A DNA stretch of 64,000 bases, from NCBI RefSeq assembly GCF_028858725.1, contig NC_084767.1, positions 4,453,501 through 4,517,500 of the forward strand, given 5' to 3'. A program made the translations under genes and the position numbers. This document shows, piece after piece, positions 63,875-64,000 of this stretch; position 1 is the stretch's first letter; every line of letters begins with the position of its first letter. A model generated the notes under the pieces. That model was not told the DNA's origin. It saw only the letters and a program-made list of their open reading frames with translations, and searched no databases. This stretch comes from Colius striatus. Taxonomy: Eukaryota; Chordata; Aves; Coliiformes; Coliidae.

Positions 63875-64000
63875 CTTCTCATGCTTCCGCAGCAACTCAT
63901 GTCTCTGGAGGAAATACTGGTCCTTTAGCTGCTGCTTGACAAGCTGGTGTTTCTCCTGTTGCTGATGCTCTTCGAGATCCCAGATGCATGCCTCCCGGTC
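63875..64000 (-). CDS. STK10: STK10 coding exon (fifth from the end, cut by the window edge)
   Basis: STK10 (LOK) is a Ste20-family serine/threonine kinase that phosphorylates ezrin-radixin-moesin proteins. This segment encodes 42 residues, from [12 protein letters not shown] to ELLRKHEK, with a GTGAAG donor just below 63875 and no stop in frame. The charged glutamine-rich helix belongs to the C-terminal polo-kinase-kinase (PKK-type) coiled coil. The exon continues beyond position 64000, so its acceptor is not visible. The kinase domain lies further upstream, outside the window. Confidence 0.93.

Noticed and set aside
62227..64000. Assignment of the coiled-coil gene to SLK
   Set aside because: The [11 protein letters not shown] linker and the serine-rich C-terminus fit STK10; SLK has different residues at both places.

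Overview
The window is vertebrate nuclear DNA, almost certainly from a bird. Coding exons are small and widely spaced with GT-AG borders. The only abundant interspersed repeat is CR1 LINE, 5'-truncated, with the 3' tail built on a tandem TTCTATGA motif that is typical of birds. No bacterial-style operons, CRISPR arrays or phage-like modules were seen. All recognised genes are on the minus strand.

Layout, left to right. Positions 1-53417 hold the 5' part of SH3PXD2B (TKS4): five coding exons, ATG at 53415-53417, then exons at 40344-40424, 17801-17876, 6847-6923 and 2676-2767. They join in frame and encode residues 1-132, essentially the whole PX domain. The SH3 exons lie beyond position 1. The four complete introns are about 12.9, 22.5, 10.9 and 4.1 kb. 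Exon 1 sits in a CpG island at about 53.0-53.8 kb. Positions 53.8-59.5 kb are intergenic, with one CR1 copy and two unassigned coding-like segments on the minus strand (58022-58824). Positions 59.5-64.0 kb hold the 3' end of STK10 (LOK kinase): a 3' UTR of about 2.7 kb with tandem AATAAA signals, and the last five coding exons, which encode the C-terminal coiled coil. The gene continues past position 64000.

Function. TKS4 is a PX/SH3 scaffold of podosomes and invadopodia; STK10 is a Ste20-family kinase that phosphorylates ERM proteins. Both act on cortical actin, but their adjacency is not evidence of joint regulation. STK10 is transcribed towards the SH3PXD2B promoter with about 6 kb between them.

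I did not find a convincing new biological system. The observations most worth checking are two: (a) nearly identical CR1 copies in opposite orientation flanking the frame-neutral exon 2 of SH3PXD2B, and (b) the unassigned coding-like segments between the two genes.
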